In this document: positions 61,683 through 64,000 of the stretch, piece after piece
How the letters are laid out: every line of letters starts with the position of its first letter
Position numbering within the stretch: position 1 is the stretch's first letter
Virus record (IMG/VR): IMGVR_UViG_3300037322_000296
Location: 1 to 64,000 of that record
Reading direction: 5' to 3' (one strand)
From: a virus
DNA length: 64,000 nt
Program-made: the position numbers and the translations under genes
The notes under the pieces: generated by a model
What the model saw: the letters and a program-made list of their open reading frames with translations, nothing else
Told to the model about the DNA's origin: nothing
Database searches by the model: none

Positions 61683-63230
61683 ATGAGAGAGAGAATCTTA
61701 AAAGACATTACTTCAAAAGAGGATGCCAAAAAACTTTTAATGTCAGGAATTGACAAGGTAGCAGATGTTGTTTCTTCTACTTTTGGGTATCGTGGAAGAA
61801 CGGTACTTATAGAATCTGATTACGGTATGCCCGAACCTACAAAAGATGGTTATAAAACACTTCAATCAATATTTTTAGAGGATGCAGTTGAAAATATTGC
61901 TTGTGAAATTGCAAAACAAGCATCTCAAAAAACAGTTGATTTTGCAGGAGATGCTACAACTTCAACTATAATACTTTTACAAGCGTTTTTTAAACTTTCT
62001 ATTCAAGCGTTAGAAAACGGAACATCTCCAATAGATATAAAGTATCAAATAGAGAAATCAAGAGATTTAATACTAGAACATCTTGATAAAATATCTACTC
62101 CAATAACGAATAAGCTAATTTACGATGTTGCTTTTACATCGGCAAATGGAGAAAAAGAAATCGCAGATATTGTTTCAGATGCATTTATAAAATCAGGGGA
62201 AGATGGTTCTGTGGCACATTTCCGAAGCAATACAGACGAAACTTATTTAGAATTTATTGAAGGTACTCTTTTGGAATCAGGATATGTAGACGAAAGATTT
62301 ACAAACGTTTTTTCTGACAGAACTTGCGTTTTTGATAATAATCCTTTGGTTATTTGCTCTACAATAGAGTTTAAAACAACAAGACAGATTTTACCTTTTA
62401 TGAAGTATGCACACGTAAATAAAAGACCATTGGTTATTATTTCAGAAGTTGCTCCAAACGTAAGAGATGTTGTTTTACAGAATGTACTTGAAAATAATGT
62501 ACCTTTTGTGGTTGTAAACGCTCCAAGTTTCGGTAAAAAAAGAATTGACTTTCTAAATGACTTAGCGGTTTTGTGTAATACGCAGGTTATAAACACATTA
62601 TCGGGAGATGATTTTGAAGGTAGAGAACATTTGTTTTTAGGAGAATGTAAGAAAATAATTGTAGGAAAAACAGACACAATTATTACTCCTATGAAAACTT
62701 CTGATATTCAAGAAGTTGTAGATAGTAAAATTGCAGAGATAAAAACTATTATTGAAACCACTAAGAATACTGCGGAGAAAAAATACTTACGTGAGAGAAT
62801 TTCTAAGTTGTTTGGTGGTGTTTCAATTATTAAAGTTGGCTCTATTATAGAATCGGAATTACAAGAGAAAATAGATAGAGTAGACGATGCGGTTTGTGCA
62901 GTAAGAAGTGCGAAAGAAGAAGGAGTTTTAGCAGGTGGAGCTTCTGCATTATATAATTCTGCAAGACTTGATTTAGATCCAATCACAAAAATTGTAGTAG
63001 TAGCTCCTTTGAATAAACTATTAGAAAACGCTTCAATTACAGAAAATATAAACTTAGGAGAATACCCAATGGGATATGACTTAAAAGAATTTAAAGAAGT
63101 AAATATGTTTGATGCGGGAATTGTAGATAGCACAAAAGCAATCAAGTATGCGTTAATTAACGCAGTCGCAGCAAGCAACACTTTGCTCTTAACCAACACA
63201 GTATTAACCAACCAAAGAATCATTACATAA
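61683..63230 (+). CDS. groEL: GroEL-like chaperonin (phage-encoded)
   Basis: 515 residues, slightly shorter than bacterial GroEL (about 545) and lacking the Gly-Gly-Met tail. Visible equivalents: GYRGRTVLIES (nucleotide-site start, where the usual Asp is Glu), KTVDFAGDATTSTI at about 83-96 (the GDGTTT motif, with Gly changed to Ala), FGKKRIDFLNDLAVL and RVDDAVCAVRSAKEEGVLAGGASAL (catalytic Asp kept). It probably folds a phage virion protein. Such changes suggest altered ATP turnover. It overlaps the GroES-like gene by one base. Confidence 0.85.
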   Translation: MRERILKDITSKEDAKKLLMSGIDKVADVVSSTFGYRGRTVLIESDYGMPEPTKDGYKTLQSIFLEDAVENIACEIAKQASQKTVDFAGDATTSTIILLQAFFKLSIQALENGTSPIDIKYQIEKSRDLILEHLDKISTPITNKLIYDVAFTSANGEKEIADIVSDAFIKSGEDGSVAHFRSNTDETYLEFIEGTLLESGYVDERFTNVFSDRTCVFDNNPLVICSTIEFKTTRQILPFMKYAHVNKRPLVIISEVAPNVRDVVLQNVLENNVPFVVVNAPSFGKKRIDFLNDLAVLCNTQVINTLSGDDFEGREHLFLGECKKIIVGKTDTIITPMKTSDIQEVVDSKIAEIKTIIETTKNTAEKKYLRERISKLFGGVSIIKVGSIIESELQEKIDRVDDAVCAVRSAKEEGVLAGGASALYNSARLDLDPITKIVVVAPLNKLLENASITENINLGEYPMGYDLKEFKEVNMFDAGIVDSTKAIKYALINAVAASNTLLLTNTVLTNQRIIT

Positions 63231-63535
63231 TGGATAGTATAAACAAAAAAATAGTAGATTCTTTCAAAGGTCAAGCCTTAAATTTTGTAGTTGTTTTAAA
63301 AGAAATAGAAAACAAAAACGAAACCGAATCTGGATTAAATATTAGTTCAGATGTTGACAAAAACGAGAAGTATAAAAAAGCAATCGTAGTTTCTATTGGA
63401 ACAGAGTGTCCAAAAGACGATATAAAGACGGGAGATATTGTGATTTACGACAAATACAAAGCAAGTTCGTTTACACAAAACGCAATAGAATTCACAACTT
63501 TATATTACGCAGACCTTATTTGGGTTTCTGAGTAA
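63230..63535 (+). CDS. groES: GroES-like co-chaperonin
   Basis: 101 residues, near the normal GroES size. ESGLNISSDVDKNEKYKKAIVVSIG aligns with the mobile loop (hydrophobic GLNI) and the GEVVAVG strand. IKTGDIVIYDKYKASSFTQNAIEFTTLYYADLIWV is the KxGDxV...Y strand set. It shares its first base with the GroEL-like stop codon, so it is translated with it. Confidence 0.75.
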   Translation: MDSINKKIVDSFKGQALNFVVVLKEIENKNETESGLNISSDVDKNEKYKKAIVVSIGTECPKDDIKTGDIVIYDKYKASSFTQNAIEFTTLYYADLIWVSE

Positions 63536-63561
63536 AAATTGGCAAAACATATAAATACTAA

Positions 63562-63589
63562 AACACTTCTTATAGAGGTGTTTTTTTTT
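63562..63589 (+). terminator. Terminator after the chaperonin pair
   Basis: AACACTTCT / AGAGGTGTT with a 3-base loop and a long T run. Confidence 0.8.
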
Positions 63590-63590
63590 A

Positions 63591-63598
63591 TATCTTTG
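63591..63598 (+). promoter_or_regulatory. -7 box (TATCTTTG) for the last gene
   Basis: Exact TAnnTTTG match touching the T run of the terminator, 20 bases before the GTG start at 63618. Confidence 0.6.
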
Positions 63599-63617
63599 TC
63601 AATAAAACATATCTATC

Positions 63618-64000
63618 GTGATTTCAATCAACTACATACGTAACGCTACATTGTTTATCCTAAATAAGTCAAATCTTGGGTATATTGGAGTAGATGAATT
63701 TAACATATTTTGCGGATTAGCGCAACAAGATATTTTTGAAAACCTTTTTTTTCAATACAATCAATTTGTAAATAGACAAAACAAAAGATTAACAGGTACA
63801 GACTATGCTGATTTACCCAAAAACCTTAGGGAACAAATTGATGTTTTTGCAGAATATACATTACCGACTAATTTTACTTACCAATCATCTACGAATACTT
63901 GGAATTATATAGAAAGCGACCTTTACAGAGTAGAAAATCTTTCTTTAGTAAAAACATCTACAAATAAAAAAATAGACGTTGAAGAAGTGAATAAACGTCA
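63618..64000 (+). CDS. Virion structural protein, N-terminal part (cut by the window end)
   Basis: Starts at GTG after the -7 box, and the frame is open to the last base (127 codons seen). ISINYIRNATLFILNKSNLGYIGVDEFNIFCGLAQQDIF is the helix-strand pattern of small tail/neck adaptor proteins in Bacteroidota phages. No full-length comparison is possible. Confidence 0.55.
   Translation, partial: MISINYIRNATLFILNKSNLGYIGVDEFNIFCGLAQQDIFENLFFQYNQFVNRQNKRLTGTDYADLPKNLREQIDVFAEYTLPTNFTYQSSTNTWNYIESDLYRVENLSLVKTSTNKKIDVEEVNKR

Noticed and set aside
62708-63274. 188-codon minus-strand frame opposite the GroEL-like gene
   Set aside because: Hydrophobic shadow of a conserved chaperonin coding region; no promoter or start context.
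1-64000. Insertion sequences and diversity-generating retroelements
   Set aside because: No transposase, reverse transcriptase or template/variable repeat pair was recognised.

Overview
This window looks like most of the genome of a tailed, probably podovirus-like and temperate, bacteriophage or prophage of a Bacteroidota host (Flavobacterium-like). The reasons are a very AT-rich base composition, many TAnnTTTG promoter -7 boxes (the Bacteroidota sigma-factor consensus), AT-rich weak ribosome sites, a Bacteroidota-type tyrosine integrase and Bacteroidota phage families (DUF3127-like SSB, LRIGN family, RecT-like). The order terminase, portal, scaffold, capsid, neck, long tail protein and giant internal protein resembles crAss-like and other podoviral late modules, but I cannot place it in a named genus. 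The window starts and ends inside genes, so the genome continues at both sides or is circularly permuted. LAYOUT. 1-30.4 kb (+): lysis (membrane protein, M15 endolysin), appendage proteins, a divergent GroES-like protein, large terminase, portal, capsid, neck and tail proteins, and a 2965-residue polyvalent protein, punctuated by hairpin terminators followed by -7 boxes. 30.4-46.5 kb (-): the early operon. From its promoter leftwards it holds a coiled-coil protein, an excisionase-like HTH, RecT and exonuclease, a MazG-like pyrophosphohydrolase, an SSB-like protein, a replication initiator with internal iterons, a RepA-like ATPase, small regulators, a homing endonuclease and an antirepressor. 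It ends in a block of six gene cassettes (31-36 kb). 46.7-50.4 kb (+): a divergent promoter, two more cassettes (Dam-type methylase, RNA ligase), the integrase and an RNase H. 50.4-50.9 kb: a short structured-RNA candidate. 50.9-56.5 kb (-): accessory/lysogeny operon of mostly unknown small genes, with an XRE repressor and an outer-membrane barrel protein. 56.5-57.6 kb: a control region with no convincing gene, a DnaA box, a duplicated segment and helically phased repeats. 57.6-60.9 kb (+): middle genes ending in HU/IHF. 60.9-61.6 kb (-): two small genes. 61.7-64 kb (+): GroEL-like, a second GroES-like gene and the start of a virion gene. MAIN DISCOVERY CANDIDATE. The genes at 31-36 kb (-) and 46.75-48.7 kb (+) sit in an integron-like cassette array. 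Each of eight cassettes starts with a GTT core, and the core is matched by a private inverse core at its own 3' end. This covariation is characteristic of mobile integron cassettes. Sites of about 130 bp with imperfect inverted arms separate the cassettes. Unusually, the sites also supply start codons and N-terminal leaders to the cassette genes. The two arrays point away from each other, and each ends in the same 91-92 bp element, one copy directly abutting the integrase gene. The cargo is rich in DNA modification (two cytosine-C5 and two adenine-N6 methylases, and a PAPS-reductase-like protein), plus an RNA ligase. This fits a swappable anti-restriction module. Whether the adjacent integrase works these sites is untested.
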